DNA of 64,000 bases from Flavobacterium silvaticum (GTDB lineage: Bacteria > Bacteroidota > Bacteroidia > Flavobacteriales > Flavobacteriaceae): NCBI RefSeq assembly GCF_012911565.1, contig NZ_JAAMPU010000105.1:62001-126000 (forward strand). Reading direction: 5' to 3'. This document shows positions 34,100 through 43,922 of this stretch, one piece after another. The notes under the pieces are model-generated. The model was given only the letters and a program-made list of their open reading frames with translations. It did not search any database and was not told the origin of the DNA. The position numbers and the translations under genes are program-made. How positions within the stretch are numbered: the first letter of the stretch is position 1; each line of letters opens with the position of its first letter.

Positions 34100-35062
34100 A
34101 TGATAAAGAGAATCTCATTGGTACTTTTGATTGCAGGCCTTTCAACCGGCTGCGTTTCCAAAAAACTGTACACCGAACTCGAGGACAAATACGCGACCCT
34201 CAAAAAAGACAACCGCAAACTATCCGATAAAAACTCCGAACTCGAAAAGGCCAAAAATCAACTTGATGCCGATTATGCCAAACTACAGGACGAACTCGCC
34301 AAGACCAAATCCCAACGCGACAAGCTTCAGGGCGACCTTACCGCATCGACAAACAACCTAAACAACCTGCAATCTTCTTATGACGCGCTCGAAAAAAACA
34401 GCAGCGCCGAATTGCAATCGAACCTCAAAAAGAACCGCGATTTGCTCGATAAGCTTGAAGCCAAAGAGAAAGCACTTGCTGCAGAACAGGAACGCCTGAA
34501 CAAACTAAAAGCAGATTTGCAATCTAATTCCGCACGCCTTGCCGAACTCGAAAACATGATGGCGCAAAAAGACGCGGCCATGAAAAAGCTCAAGGAAACG
34601 CTTTCAAAAGCACTCAACAGCTTTGAGGGAAAAGGGCTTACGGTGGAGCAAAAGAATGGAAAAGTCTATGTTTCCATGGAAAACAAATTATTGTTCAGTT
34701 CCGGAAGCTGGGCCGTTGGGACAGAAGGCCGCCGCGCTGTGGTTGAAGTCGCAAAAGTTCTCGGCGACAATCCGGATATTACGGTTTTGATAGAAGGACA
34801 CACCGATGACGTTCCGTACGGAGGTTCAGGCCCGATTGCAGATAACTGGGATCTTTCAACCAAAAGAGCTACTGCAATCGTAAACATCATCGCGGAAAAC
34901 AAAAAAGTCAATAAGCAAAATCTTACCGCAGCGGGACGAAGCGAATATGCGCCCATTGCATCAAATGACAATCCGGAGGGTAAATCGAAGAACCGTCGCA
35001 TCGAAATAATCCTCACGCCAAAACTCGATGAGATTTCAAAGATGCTCAACGATATAAACTAA
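34100..35062 (+). CDS. OmpA family lipoprotein with coiled coil
   Basis: This 320-residue protein has a lipoprotein signal (MIKRISLVLLIAGLSTGC, lipid on the Cys), a long lysine/leucine-rich coiled coil (about residues 25-175), and a C-terminal OmpA peptidoglycan-binding domain (FSSGSW, TVLIEGHTDDVPYGG, LSTKRATAIVN, NRRIEIILTP). The EGHTDD Asp and the Arg in NRRIEI bind diaminopimelate in this family. It probably tethers the outer membrane to the wall across the periplasm. ATG 34100 was chosen because the lipobox fixes the reading; an upstream in-frame start would put 34 unrelated residues before it. Confidence 0.93.
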   Translation: MIKRISLVLLIAGLSTGCVSKKLYTELEDKYATLKKDNRKLSDKNSELEKAKNQLDADYAKLQDELAKTKSQRDKLQGDLTASTNNLNNLQSSYDALEKNSSAELQSNLKKNRDLLDKLEAKEKALAAEQERLNKLKADLQSNSARLAELENMMAQKDAAMKKLKETLSKALNSFEGKGLTVEQKNGKVYVSMENKLLFSSGSWAVGTEGRRAVVEVAKVLGDNPDITVLIEGHTDDVPYGGSGPIADNWDLSTKRATAIVNIIAENKKVNKQNLTAAGRSEYAPIASNDNPEGKSKNRRIEIILTPKLDEISKMLNDIN

Positions 35063-35082
35063 AAGAAAAGCCCTCAAATCTG

Positions 35083-35122
35083 AAAAGCCCCCAAAAACGT
35101 TAGACACTATTGGGGGCTTTTT
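35083..35122 (+). terminator. Rho-independent terminator (repeat family member)
   Basis: AAAAGCCCCC (35083-35092) and GGGGGCTTTT (35112-35121) form the stem, with T-run. The loop (AAAAACGTTAGACACTATT) is nearly that of the terminator at 2049-2088 read on the other strand. It follows the ompA-type gene by 20 bp. Confidence 0.85.
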
Positions 35123-35263
35123 GTAAAAGAGAGTTGAAACTTTCCGGTTTGGATTGACTTCGCAAGTTTGGCATGGGCCTCGTGTAAGATGGAAGTGGTT
35201 AGCCCGAAGGAGGTTCGTTATCCGGTTCCTTTTTAAACGAGATTCCAACCGCCGAAAAACAAT

Positions 35264-36145
35264 TTATGATTGTTGTAAATGATCCGGCTCCACATGGATC
35301 AGAACGTCGTGAATCTCCGGAATTTCATGTTGCAACGTATCCTTTAAATGGTGGGCGATATCGTGGCCTTGGGTAACCGAAATAGTTCCGTCTACGGTTA
35401 GATGCAGATCTACGAGATACATCATTCCCGCTTTACGCACATGGCATTTTTCAGTATCGATGACACCCGGAACGGTTTGGGCGACTTGCCTGATCTTGAT
35501 CACCATGTCATCGTACACATGCTCGTCAAGGATTTCGCCGAGTGCCGGCCGGAAAATAAGCCAAGCGTTGTAAATGATAAAGCCGGAAGCGAGCAATGCG
35601 GCCCAGTCATCGGCGGTTTCATAACCCGGGCCCATGAACAATGCAATCGAAATTCCTATGAAAGCCATGAGTGAAGTGATGGCATCGCTGCGGTGGTGCC
35701 AGGCATCGGCTTTTAAGGAAGTGCTGTTTACATCGTCGCTTTTTTTGGAAACGATACGGTAGAAAATTTCCTTTATGGCTATGATAACCGCCAAAATGAT
35801 GAGAGTATACGCCTCGGGGATTTTATGGGGCGTCTGGATGTGCTGAATGCTTTCATACGCGATGACAGTAGCAGAAATCACCAGAAATCCGACGACGGCA
35901 AAGGTGACCAATGCTTCCGCTTTTCCGTGACCGTATGGGTGGTTTTCATCTGGCGGGCGCGTGGAATATTTGAGTCCGAACAAAACCAACACGGTGGCAA
36001 AAACATCCGCAGTAGATTCGATGGCATCGGCAATCAACGCATAGGAATTCCCAAAATATCCGGCGATTCCTTTTGTCAGTGCAAGGCCGATATTCCCAAA
36101 AAGACTAAAAAAAGTGGTCCGTATGGCCTGTTCGCTTTTTTCCAT
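35264..36145 (-). CDS. Cation diffusion facilitator family transporter
   Basis: This 293-residue inner-membrane protein has six membrane helices and the CDF metal sites: ALIADAIESTADV in helix 2 and WHHRSDAITS in helix 5 (Asp/His and Asp/Asp pairs). A His-rich cytosolic C-terminal domain follows (HDIAHHLKDTLQHEIPEIHDVLIHVEPDH region). CDF proteins export Zn, Mn, Fe or Co against protons; HxxxD in helix 5 favours zinc. Its start touches the stop of the M28 peptidase gene with no gap, so both are on one transcript. Confidence 0.93.
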   Translation of the reverse strand: MEKSEQAIRTTFFSLFGNIGLALTKGIAGYFGNSYALIADAIESTADVFATVLVLFGLKYSTRPPDENHPYGHGKAEALVTFAVVGFLVISATVIAYESIQHIQTPHKIPEAYTLIILAVIIAIKEIFYRIVSKKSDDVNSTSLKADAWHHRSDAITSLMAFIGISIALFMGPGYETADDWAALLASGFIIYNAWLIFRPALGEILDEHVYDDMVIKIRQVAQTVPGVIDTEKCHVRKAGMMYLVDLHLTVDGTISVTQGHDIAHHLKDTLQHEIPEIHDVLIHVEPDHLQQS

Positions 36146-38587
36146 TTATTGTATCGATGTACTTTCGGGTGTCGGTGAACCGACTGGTTTTGTGATGGTT
36201 TCGTTTTCCATATCGGCATCGGGAATGGTATCGTTTGCCTGGGTCTGGATTACAAAATTACGCTTTACGGCCCGTACATCTGAAATGGTTCTGGTATTTG
36301 TGATTTTTTTGCGGATCAGGATGGCATCGGTCAACACGAATGGTTTGGGCATCATCCAGTTGGCACGTTTTCGCATGGAGAAAGCCGGATGCTTCATTAA
36401 ATCGAACGACGCTTCGAGCAATTCCATATCGAGGACGGCAGTTTTAAGCGTGCTGAATTGCAACACGAGCGGTTCGTTATCCACGACATAATAACTGAGT
36501 AGTTTACGGTCGTCACGTTTATACAGACTTCCCGTTTGGGAAGAATTTGCAACTCCGTTCGCTTTCAGGTTATAGATGTTGGCTTTTACGGATGCAAAAA
36601 TATCGTAACGATTGACCGGCCTTTTCGGGGTAATCCGTATTGTCAGATGGCGGTATTTCCCGATGACGGTATCACGTTCAAAAGTAACTTCCGGTTCGCT
36701 CAGTTCACGGTTCATCGCTTCGGTTTCATACGTGAATTTTGTGTTGTATTTACTGAAAAGCGGAAGTGTATTTATTTGTGATGCTTGTTTCGGATCAGAT
36801 CCCAAATAGGTTTTGGACCATTCGTCGAGGGTATTGTCATACGTTGCCCAATACGATTGATCTTTTTCGGCATCATATAAAAAAACCAGGCTGTTCGGTT
36901 TTGCTTCACCTTGGCTGAATCCAGATTTGAAGTGCGCTGTTATCAAAAGCCCCACGGAAACACATAATAGAAGTATTGCGGAGACTGGCTTGAATTTGAA
37001 TTGTCCGAAAAGAGGCAACAACAATCCGAAACCAAGTGTCAGCAATACTGCCGATCCGGCCAGGAGTTTAAGTCCGAGGCCAATCGGGAACATAACCAGG
37101 AACGGAAACACAATGAGTACTATGGGAACCGAAAGTATGGAAAACAAAACGATCGAAAACCGTTGGGTCAGCATATAATAGCCGAACATAAAAATAGCCG
37201 CGAAGACCGGGATGATAAGAAAGCCGGCTCCCGGCAGATATAATGCGATTCCAAGATTGATCAAAAGCCAGATAACTAAAGGAGCGACTACATAATCACC
37301 GGATTGGGATTCCGGTTGGTTCCGCGAATAGAAAAGCAGGCAGATTCCAAGAGCCAGCACTAAAAATGCGGCTATGTAATAATGTCCGTTGTAGGTAAAA
37401 CCCTGGAGTATTTCTGAATATTCGGGATACAGCAATAGCAGGCCTTTCCATGATAAAAAGACAACAACTCCTGTGGTTGCCACTGTCGTCAGGAACAAAA
37501 CAAAACCCTTTCCGATTCCTTTGAGATGCAATACCCGTTTGCCCAGACCTATGAAAACAAAGAATGCGAACACGAAGGCCGCAATTCCCAACAGCACGAA
37601 GTTCCATGAAAACGGATAGTGGATAAAGGCGAACGGCGTATTGAAATAGATCTGGTCGTTATCCGAATTTAAACGGTTAAGATCGGCATTCGCGAAATGG
37701 CTTAACAACGGAACAAGGTAATCGCCCTGATGCTTAAGTGTCTGTTTGCTCAGATGATCGATGTCATCCTGAGCGGTGTGGTAATTGAAATGAGAGTCGA
37801 TGAAGGCGAAGTTGAATCCCTGTATTTTTCCTTTTTCACGAAAGACTGTCAAATCTGTATCGTTCGGCAACATTTTATAGATGCTGTACATCAAGGAATT
37901 ACTGATGGGTTTCGACACATCGGCATCGGCAAAAGCATCGACCATTTGCGAGTTTCCGGAATTGACTTCCATCAGCATATAACCCGGACCGGAAGTTCCG
38001 CGCGCCTCAAAGTTCAATACGACACCGATATCTTTTGCCCAGTTACTTTTTTCGACAAAAAGGGCGGCTCCGTTCAATCCGAGTTCTTCCGCATCGGTGA
38101 ACAGGATGATGATATCGTTTTTATGGGCGGTTTTGTTGTGCAGATAACAGCGGATGCTTTCGAGGATCACAGCCACGCCAGATGCATCGTCCGAAGCTCC
38201 TTTTGAATACGAATGAGGCGCACTGTCATAGTGGGAAAGTAGCAACAGCGCTTTTCCTGAGCCAGAACCTTTTATTCGCGCCATTATATTTTTGGACTTC
38301 ACCAGATTACCCCATTCTGTCAACGTAAATCCTTCCTGAGATTGTACTTCCAGTCCAATTTGGCGCAACTCTTTCTCGAGATATGAAGCAACCTGCCCAT
38401 GCTCTTTCGACCCGACAAAATGAGCCGATTGGGATATTTTGGTAACGTGGTCCAATGTTCTTGCCGTTGAGAATTCAGATAACGGAACAGGCCCCGATGA
38501 TTCCCCCGGAAGCTGTGAAAAGTAGGACCAGCAAAGTACCAGGATGAGGAAAAACGCAGAAACGGTTGAGGCAAATTTTTTATTCAT
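36146..38587 (-). CDS. M28 family zinc peptidase with polytopic membrane domain
   Basis: This 813-residue protein has an N-terminal membrane helix, an M28 aminopeptidase domain (about residues 40-310) with zinc ligands in LLSHYDSAPHS (His119) and GASDDASGVA, catalytic Glu-Glu in FTDAEELGLNG and a later ligand His, then about nine membrane helices (about 330-600) and a C-terminal soluble beta-rich part. This is the layout of the ER/vacuolar Fxna/PFF1-like membrane M28 peptidases. Probably the peptidase faces the periplasm. It overlaps the zinc-finger gene by 4 bp and is directly followed by a CDF transporter. Confidence 0.9.
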   Translation of the reverse strand: MNKKFASTVSAFFLILVLCWSYFSQLPGESSGPVPLSEFSTARTLDHVTKISQSAHFVGSKEHGQVASYLEKELRQIGLEVQSQEGFTLTEWGNLVKSKNIMARIKGSGSGKALLLLSHYDSAPHSYSKGASDDASGVAVILESIRCYLHNKTAHKNDIIILFTDAEELGLNGAALFVEKSNWAKDIGVVLNFEARGTSGPGYMLMEVNSGNSQMVDAFADADVSKPISNSLMYSIYKMLPNDTDLTVFREKGKIQGFNFAFIDSHFNYHTAQDDIDHLSKQTLKHQGDYLVPLLSHFANADLNRLNSDNDQIYFNTPFAFIHYPFSWNFVLLGIAAFVFAFFVFIGLGKRVLHLKGIGKGFVLFLTTVATTGVVVFLSWKGLLLLYPEYSEILQGFTYNGHYYIAAFLVLALGICLLFYSRNQPESQSGDYVVAPLVIWLLINLGIALYLPGAGFLIIPVFAAIFMFGYYMLTQRFSIVLFSILSVPIVLIVFPFLVMFPIGLGLKLLAGSAVLLTLGFGLLLPLFGQFKFKPVSAILLLCVSVGLLITAHFKSGFSQGEAKPNSLVFLYDAEKDQSYWATYDNTLDEWSKTYLGSDPKQASQINTLPLFSKYNTKFTYETEAMNRELSEPEVTFERDTVIGKYRHLTIRITPKRPVNRYDIFASVKANIYNLKANGVANSSQTGSLYKRDDRKLLSYYVVDNEPLVLQFSTLKTAVLDMELLEASFDLMKHPAFSMRKRANWMMPKPFVLTDAILIRKKITNTRTISDVRAVKRNFVIQTQANDTIPDADMENETITKPVGSPTPESTSIQ

Positions 38588-38952
38588 TCCTGTAATTTAT
38601 TACGCTTGGGAACTTCCTTCCGAATCAGCACATATGACCCGTTTGATAAAGGAAAATAACCCTGATCATAAAGATAAAAAGTAATGCCATGGGAGGAATG
38701 CATGGCCTGGGTAAAAAAATCGAAATCAAAACCTTTGGAAATCAGCTTCTTTTTTGAGGCAGTCACTTTTTGTCCGGTATTAAGTTCAGAAAGGATCTTG
38801 TAATTCCGGCGCAAACGGCTGTTTATCTGTCGGATATTCCGATCTCTTTGTTTATTGATACTGTTATTGTATGCGCTGCGGCAACCGTCACAGCAGAATT
38901 TTTTGTCGACGCGGCCAACAATGGCATCGCCGCACCTTACACAGGTTTTCAT
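38584..38952 (-). CDS. Small zinc-ribbon-like protein
   Basis: This 122-residue protein has two cysteine pairs near the N-terminus, CVRCG and FCCDGC, spaced as in a zinc ribbon, followed by a basic helical part (NKQRDRNIRQINSRLRRNYKIL) and a C-terminal half with ITFYLYDQGYFPLSNGSYVLIRK (landmark). It may bind nucleic acid, but the family is unknown to me beyond being seen in Bacteroidetes. Its stop overlaps the ATG of the M28 peptidase gene by 4 bp, so it leads the three-gene unit. Confidence 0.72.
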   Translation of the reverse strand: MKTCVRCGDAIVGRVDKKFCCDGCRSAYNNSINKQRDRNIRQINSRLRRNYKILSELNTGQKVTASKKKLISKGFDFDFFTQAMHSSHGITFYLYDQGYFPLSNGSYVLIRKEVPKRNKLQE

Positions 38953-39169
38953 GGCGTTTCAATTTAGGTTTTATGGCTTATATATATGGTTCGCTGTCAG
39001 GCAAAACCTTTCAAATATAGTGATTCTGATGTTGCATTCGATTGCCCGATTTGAATAGAAACGTATTTAAACGGTTAATTGCCGGATAATTCGAATCAGA
39101 TGTATCACATTTGCCAAACGGTTGCAACCTTAAATCAAAATTTATAAACCATTTAATTTTTTACACGCC

Positions 39170-39496
39170 ATGAATAGTATACGCAACAATGTACGCCTGA
39201 TAGGCAACGTGGGACAAGATCCCGAAATCAAGAATTTGGAAAATGACAGGAAGTTAGCCACTGTGACCCTCGCCACGACTGACACTTACAGGAATGACAA
39301 GGGTGAAAAGGTCGAAGACACGCAATGGCACAGGATTGTCGCCTGGGGTAAGCAAGCGGAACTTATAGAAAAATATGTTACCAAAGGAAAGGAACTTGCG
39401 CTTGAAGGACGACTGATTCATCGATCTTACGATGATAAGAACAACGAGAAAAAATACATTACGGAAGTCGTGGTAAACGAACTGCTTTTTATTTGA
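39170..39496 (+). CDS. ssb: Single-stranded DNA-binding protein (short form)
   Basis: This 108-residue protein is a complete OB-fold SSB (NNVRLIGNVGQDPEIKNLEND, then TQWHRIVAWGKQAELIEKYVTKGKELALEGRLIHRSYDD) but it ends right after the fold (TEVVVNELLFI). The flexible acidic tail (usually ending DDDIPF) that recruits repair and replication proteins is missing. Such short forms are usually second copies with a role in competence or stress, next to a full-length SSB elsewhere. It stands alone, convergent with the next gene. Confidence 0.9.
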   Translation: MNSIRNNVRLIGNVGQDPEIKNLENDRKLATVTLATTDTYRNDKGEKVEDTQWHRIVAWGKQAELIEKYVTKGKELALEGRLIHRSYDDKNNEKKYITEVVVNELLFI

Positions 39497-39508
39497 CGTG
39501 AACTAGAT

Positions 39509-40918
39509 CTAATCCAGTATTTTGGAATCGCTGAATTTACGCATCACGAGTTTTTTGGTCGCTTTATCATAGTAACTCAGCACAAAGAAGTTTCTCAAAT
39601 GTGATATCGCATACAATTCCGGTTGTTCTTTTGTGAGGTAACGATTCAGTACATCGATATACAAGGAAGGCTGCTCCGCAGACACGTGTTCGAAATTTTT
39701 ATCGAAGATGCCTTCGAAGAAAACGGTTTGGAGTAATGGCTCCTGAATGAAGCGGTCAATATCACTACCTGCTCCTGCGACAACCATTCCGATTCCCAAA
39801 GTTGTTCCCAGGATAACGTCTCCGGTCGAAATGTAATCGTATGTAGCTCCGGCGGTAACAATCAAACGCCCGTCTTTGTGTCTGTAAATACTTACGCCTA
39901 TAGGTCTTTGATTAATTCTTCTGAGAAATTTCTTTGTAGAACTAAGGGTTGAGAGTTTATCATCTGGTGATTGTACCAATAGTGGACTGTTCTTGAATGA
40001 TATGGTATCTTCTGAAGTTACCCGATATGTTTTTATCGGCTGTTTGCTTTTCAGATCAAATGCCGATAGAAGCATTTCGTTTTTATTGGCTTTGAACTGA
40101 AGCAACGTATTTTGGTTTATGAATGAATTGGAAGAGGCTTCATCTGTAAAAGACTGCTGCGGAACTTTGGATTCGGTAATCGAAAAGTCGCTCAGTTGTA
40201 TTTCAAAAATTCGGGTTTGGGTTGGATTGTCATCAAAAGTCAACAACAGCTTGTCATCAAATGCGTATAACTTGCATTTTTCGGTAGCCATGTAAAGTGA
40301 TGACAATGCGCTTTGATCTATATATTGCATGGGGTATCGATCAAGAAAACGTGAAAGCAAAAAGTTTTGTCCCCGCGGATTTTGGAAAGGGAAAGCAGTG
40401 AAATCCAAGACATGCATCTCCGGAACGCCATTTTTAAAATCGTACAGGACAAGTTTGCTGGAATCTTTTACCGAAGTCAGCAGGCAAAACCGACCATGGT
40501 CATTAAATGAAACCAGCAGGTCTTCATTTTCAAAGTCGAACAGATACGATTTACTGACCAGACTGTGATTTTTTTGATTTAATGTTTGGGTGAAAATACG
40601 TTTTGAATCGGCAGACGACCAATAAATAGTCGGGTTTCCGGAATCATCGAAGCTGCAGCCTGCAATATTTTCGAATTTGCTGTCAGGACGAGCGAAAGAA
40701 ACGGAATCGCGTTGGAATAATTCTTTGTTGAATGTAAATGCAGTGGTGGTCGATTTGGATGCCATAAAGACCCAAAACTGTTTTGACGGTTCATCGGTTG
40801 CTGACCATATGTCATTGACGTCTGTTTCAAAGTTAACATCGGTTGTAGTCAGCAAACTTTGTGAGTGTGCGTTCCAGATGTTGTATATGAGAAACAGAAA
40901 AAGGAGATACCGATTCAC
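39509..40918 (-). CDS. Secreted protein of unknown function
   Basis: This protein of about 469 residues begins most likely at GTG 40918, giving a good signal peptide (VNRYLLFLFLIYNIWNAHSQ) and a start 10 bp after the stop of the HAD gene. An in-frame ATG further upstream overlaps the HAD gene and puts a polar segment before the signal. The body is rich in short beta strands with repeated phrases of the type 'LLTFDDNPTQTRIFEIQL' and 'LQFKANKNEMLLSAFDLKSK', suggesting a beta-propeller-like fold, followed by a Gly-rich hydrophobic stretch (GDVILGTTLGIGMVVAGAGSD). No family recognised. Probably co-transcribed with the HAD phosphatase. Confidence 0.65.
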   Translation of the reverse strand: MNRYLLFLFLIYNIWNAHSQSLLTTTDVNFETDVNDIWSATDEPSKQFWVFMASKSTTTAFTFNKELFQRDSVSFARPDSKFENIAGCSFDDSGNPTIYWSSADSKRIFTQTLNQKNHSLVSKSYLFDFENEDLLVSFNDHGRFCLLTSVKDSSKLVLYDFKNGVPEMHVLDFTAFPFQNPRGQNFLLSRFLDRYPMQYIDQSALSSLYMATEKCKLYAFDDKLLLTFDDNPTQTRIFEIQLSDFSITESKVPQQSFTDEASSNSFINQNTLLQFKANKNEMLLSAFDLKSKQPIKTYRVTSEDTISFKNSPLLVQSPDDKLSTLSSTKKFLRRINQRPIGVSIYRHKDGRLIVTAGATYDYISTGDVILGTTLGIGMVVAGAGSDIDRFIQEPLLQTVFFEGIFDKNFEHVSAEQPSLYIDVLNRYLTKEQPELYAISHLRNFFVLSYYDKATKKLVMRKFSDSKILD

Positions 40919-40928
40919 GATAAAAGCA

Positions 40929-41618
40929 TTAGGCGTTGAAGATTTCAGGCACTTGAGAAATGGAATCCAAAGTACGGAATCTTTCGTGATGTACTTCATG
41001 GTCAATACGCTCATGAAGCCAGGTTGTATGAAAAGGAATGTGTACTGAGTGGCCTCCAATGGCAAGAACGGGAAGAACGTCAGACTTGAGCGAGTTGCCG
41101 ATCATGTAAAACTCCTCGGGTAAAATATCCAGGCGTTTGACAAGATCTGAATAATCAGCTTCCTGTTTATCGCTCATAACCTCAATGTGATGAAAGTATT
41201 TTCCAAGACCGGAGTTATGCAATTTGCGTCTCTGGTCGAGCAAATCTCCTTTCGTCGCTACAACTAATTTATAATTGCTGTGTAGTCTTTGCAATGTTTG
41301 TTCTGTTCCGTCCAGCAGTTCGATTGGCTTTTGCAGAAGTTCTTTTCCGAGATCAAGTATTTTCTCAATAGCGGCAATGTTGAGAGTTCCTTCAGAAATT
41401 TTGATTGCCGCTTCGATCATTGACAATATGTACCCTTTAATTCCGTATCCGTAAAGTCGAAGGTTTTCTATCTCGATCCTGAAAAGCTCCTGCGACAGTC
41501 CCTGATGTGACAGATAATCCTGCATGAGAATCAAAAACTGTTTTTCAGTTTGTTCAAAATAAGGTTCATTAACCCACAGGGTGTCGTCGGCATCGAATGC
41601 AATTACTTTAATCGCCAT
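40929..41618 (-). CDS. HAD family hydrolase
   Basis: This 229-residue HAD-superfamily phosphatase has the nucleophile motif FDADDTLW (Asp9, Asp11), motif II threonine in VVATKGD, a lysine in the middle and an acidic motif in MIGNSLKSDVLPVLAIGG. An alpha-helical cap follows motif I. It resembles the pyrimidine nucleotidase YjjG group and the phosphoglycolate phosphatase group; substrate not readable. Cytosolic. First gene of a pair with the secreted protein. Confidence 0.88.
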   Translation of the reverse strand: MAIKVIAFDADDTLWVNEPYFEQTEKQFLILMQDYLSHQGLSQELFRIEIENLRLYGYGIKGYILSMIEAAIKISEGTLNIAAIEKILDLGKELLQKPIELLDGTEQTLQRLHSNYKLVVATKGDLLDQRRKLHNSGLGKYFHHIEVMSDKQEADYSDLVKRLDILPEEFYMIGNSLKSDVLPVLAIGGHSVHIPFHTTWLHERIDHEVHHERFRTLDSISQVPEIFNA

Positions 41619-41738
41619 AATCTAATCACTAACAGGATTGCAGTTAAGATAAATAAGTATTTCTTTATCCAATAACCACTTTTTTGAAAATTATTGTTCA
41701 ATCGATATTGGAAAACCAGGATTAGTTTGAATAGCCCA

Positions 41739-43814
41739 TTAACTTATACTTGTTCCATTACTCACGCCAACCGTATCGGGATTCACAAAAACAAGTTTTC
41801 CATCGGTGTCTTTAGCCATTAGAATCATGCCCTGGCTTTCTACGCCTCGCAGGTTTCTCGGTTCCAGATTAGACAATACGGTTACTTGTTTCCCTATGAT
41901 TTCTTCAGGAGAAAAGCTTTCGGCGATGCCTGAAACAATGGTTCGGACATCAATTCCTGTATCAACCTTGAGAATGAGGAGTTTGTTTGCCTTTGGCATT
42001 TTTTCGGCTTCCAAAATGGTTCCGACACGCAAATCCATTTTTGAAAAGGAATCGAAGTCAACATTCGGCCTTTGTGGCTCGACGATGCTGTTCTTCGCTT
42101 TTTCATTTTGGGATTTTGATGCTTCAAGCCTGTCGATTTGCTTTTGGATGGTATCATCTTCAATTTTGGTGAACAACAGTTCCGCAGCACCAATTTTTGT
42201 TCCTGCTGATAATATGGTTTGATCCTTGGAAACTTCAAGCCAATCATTTACTTCCGAAGGACTTGGATGAATGCCTAACATATTTTTGAGCTTTGCCGAT
42301 GTGTATGGCAAAAATGGTTCACTCAGGATTGCCAAAGCAGTCGCAATCTGAAGTGCTACAAACATTTGAGTCTTGACTCGTTCTGGATTTTCTTTGACGA
42401 GTTTCCAAGGCTCCTCGTCTGCAAGGTATTTGTTTCCTAAACGCGCAAGGTTCATGAGTTCACCGAGTGCCTCACGGAACCTGTATCTTTCAACAGAACT
42501 TGAAATGACATTTGGATAAGCCCTCATTTCGGCTAATGTTTTTTCATCGACCTCCAAATATGAATTTGGTTCAGGAACCAATCCGTCGTAATACTTATTG
42601 GTAAGTACAATCACGCGGTTGATGAAATTTCCAAAAACGGCTACCAACTCATTGTTGTTGCGCGCCTGGAAATCCTTCCATGTAAAATCGTTGTCTTTTG
42701 ATTCGGGAGCATTTGCCGTAAGTGCGTATCGCAGCACATCTTGCTGGCCGGGAAAATCTTCCAGGTATTCATGCAGCCAAACAGCCCAGTTTTTAGAAGT
42801 GGAGAGCTTGTTGCCTTCGAGGTTCAGGAATTCATTCGCTGGCACATTGTCCGGAAGGATGAAACTACCTTCGGCTTTTAGCATTGCCGGAAAAATAATG
42901 CAGTGAAAGACAATATTATCCTTACCGATGAAGTGAACCAGTTTGGTATCGGCATCTTTCCAGTAAGGTTCCCAGTCTTTTCCGTTTTTCTGTGCCCATT
43001 CCTTGGTTGACGATATATAACCGATAGGTGCATCAAACCACACATAAAGCACTTTGCCTTCAGCTCCTTCGACGGGAACGGGAATTCCCCAATCAAGGTC
43101 ACGTGTCACGGCACGTGGTTTTAACCCATCATCGATCCAGGAACGCACTTGTCCCAGTACATTCGGCTTCCAATCTTTGGCATGCTCGGTTAATATCCAT
43201 TCGCGCAGGAATTCCTCATACCGATCCAAAGGAAGGAACCAGTGTTTTGTAGATTTCAATATGGGTGTTTCACCTGACAGGGTCGATTTTGGATTGATAA
43301 GATCCGTAGCATTCAGGGATGTCCCGCATCTTTCACATTGGTCGCCGTAAGCTTCTTCGTTCCCGCATTTCGGACACGTCCCGATTACAAAACGGTCGGC
43401 CAGGAATTGTTCCGCTTTAGGATCATAGAGCTGTTCGGTGACTTCTTCAATGAAACTTCCTTCATCATACAGTTTCCTGAAAAATGCCGAAGCGGTTTCG
43501 TAATGAACCGGAAGCGACGTCCGTGAGTAATTGTCGAATGAAATACCAAAATCATCGAAAGATTTCCGGATAATGCCATCATATTTATCGATAACCTCCT
43601 GAGGCGTAATTCCTTCCTTACGGGCTTTCATCGGAATTGCAACACCGTGTTCATCGCTTCCGCAGATAAATACGACGTCGCGATTCTGTTGTCGGAGGTA
43701 GCGGGCATAAATATCAGATGGAACATACACCCCGGCCAGATGGCCAATATGGATTGGGCCGTTGGTGTAAGGCAAGGCTGCCGTAATGGTATATCGTTTT
43801 GGATTTTGGATCAT
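41739..43814 (-). CDS. metG: Methionyl-tRNA synthetase
   Basis: This 691-residue class I synthetase has HIGH as HIGH at residues 22-25 ([11 protein letters not shown]), a four-Cys zinc knuckle ([18 protein letters not shown]), KLSTSKNW as the KMSKS loop, an anticodon-binding helical domain, and a C-terminal tRNA-binding OB domain (about residues 580-691, [20 protein letters not shown]). The start at 43814 ([18 protein letters not shown]) matches the family; a longer reading adds 22 unrelated residues. It charges tRNA-Met, needed for initiation and elongation. Single-gene unit. Confidence 0.97.
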   Translation of the reverse strand: MIQNPKRYTITAALPYTNGPIHIGHLAGVYVPSDIYARYLRQQNRDVVFICGSDEHGVAIPMKARKEGITPQEVIDKYDGIIRKSFDDFGISFDNYSRTSLPVHYETASAFFRKLYDEGSFIEEVTEQLYDPKAEQFLADRFVIGTCPKCGNEEAYGDQCERCGTSLNATDLINPKSTLSGETPILKSTKHWFLPLDRYEEFLREWILTEHAKDWKPNVLGQVRSWIDDGLKPRAVTRDLDWGIPVPVEGAEGKVLYVWFDAPIGYISSTKEWAQKNGKDWEPYWKDADTKLVHFIGKDNIVFHCIIFPAMLKAEGSFILPDNVPANEFLNLEGNKLSTSKNWAVWLHEYLEDFPGQQDVLRYALTANAPESKDNDFTWKDFQARNNNELVAVFGNFINRVIVLTNKYYDGLVPEPNSYLEVDEKTLAEMRAYPNVISSSVERYRFREALGELMNLARLGNKYLADEEPWKLVKENPERVKTQMFVALQIATALAILSEPFLPYTSAKLKNMLGIHPSPSEVNDWLEVSKDQTILSAGTKIGAAELLFTKIEDDTIQKQIDRLEASKSQNEKAKNSIVEPQRPNVDFDSFSKMDLRVGTILEAEKMPKANKLLILKVDTGIDVRTIVSGIAESFSPEEIIGKQVTVLSNLEPRNLRGVESQGMILMAKDTDGKLVFVNPDTVGVSNGTSIS

Positions 43815-43909
43815 GACGTATGAAATTGGGCGTAAAAATAAGCATAAACTATGGAAAAACGTTGGTTGTTGGCCAGGCAATAGAAGTCATCATTTTAAGT
43901 AAAGCCACG

Positions 43910-43917
43910 TATCTTTA
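43910..43917 (+). promoter_or_regulatory. -7 promoter element of the LD-carboxypeptidase gene
   Basis: TATCTTTA differs from TANNTTTG only in the last base and lies 5 bp before the ATG at 43923, so a transcript from it would have almost no leader. No TTG at -33 spacing. Confidence 0.35.
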
Positions 43918-43922
43918 GGCCT

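Noticed and set aside
35160..35233. Possible third copy of the intergenic element on the minus strand
   Set aside because: Only the phrase AAAAAGGA..CCG and CTTCGGGCTAA is shared; too short and diverged to call.
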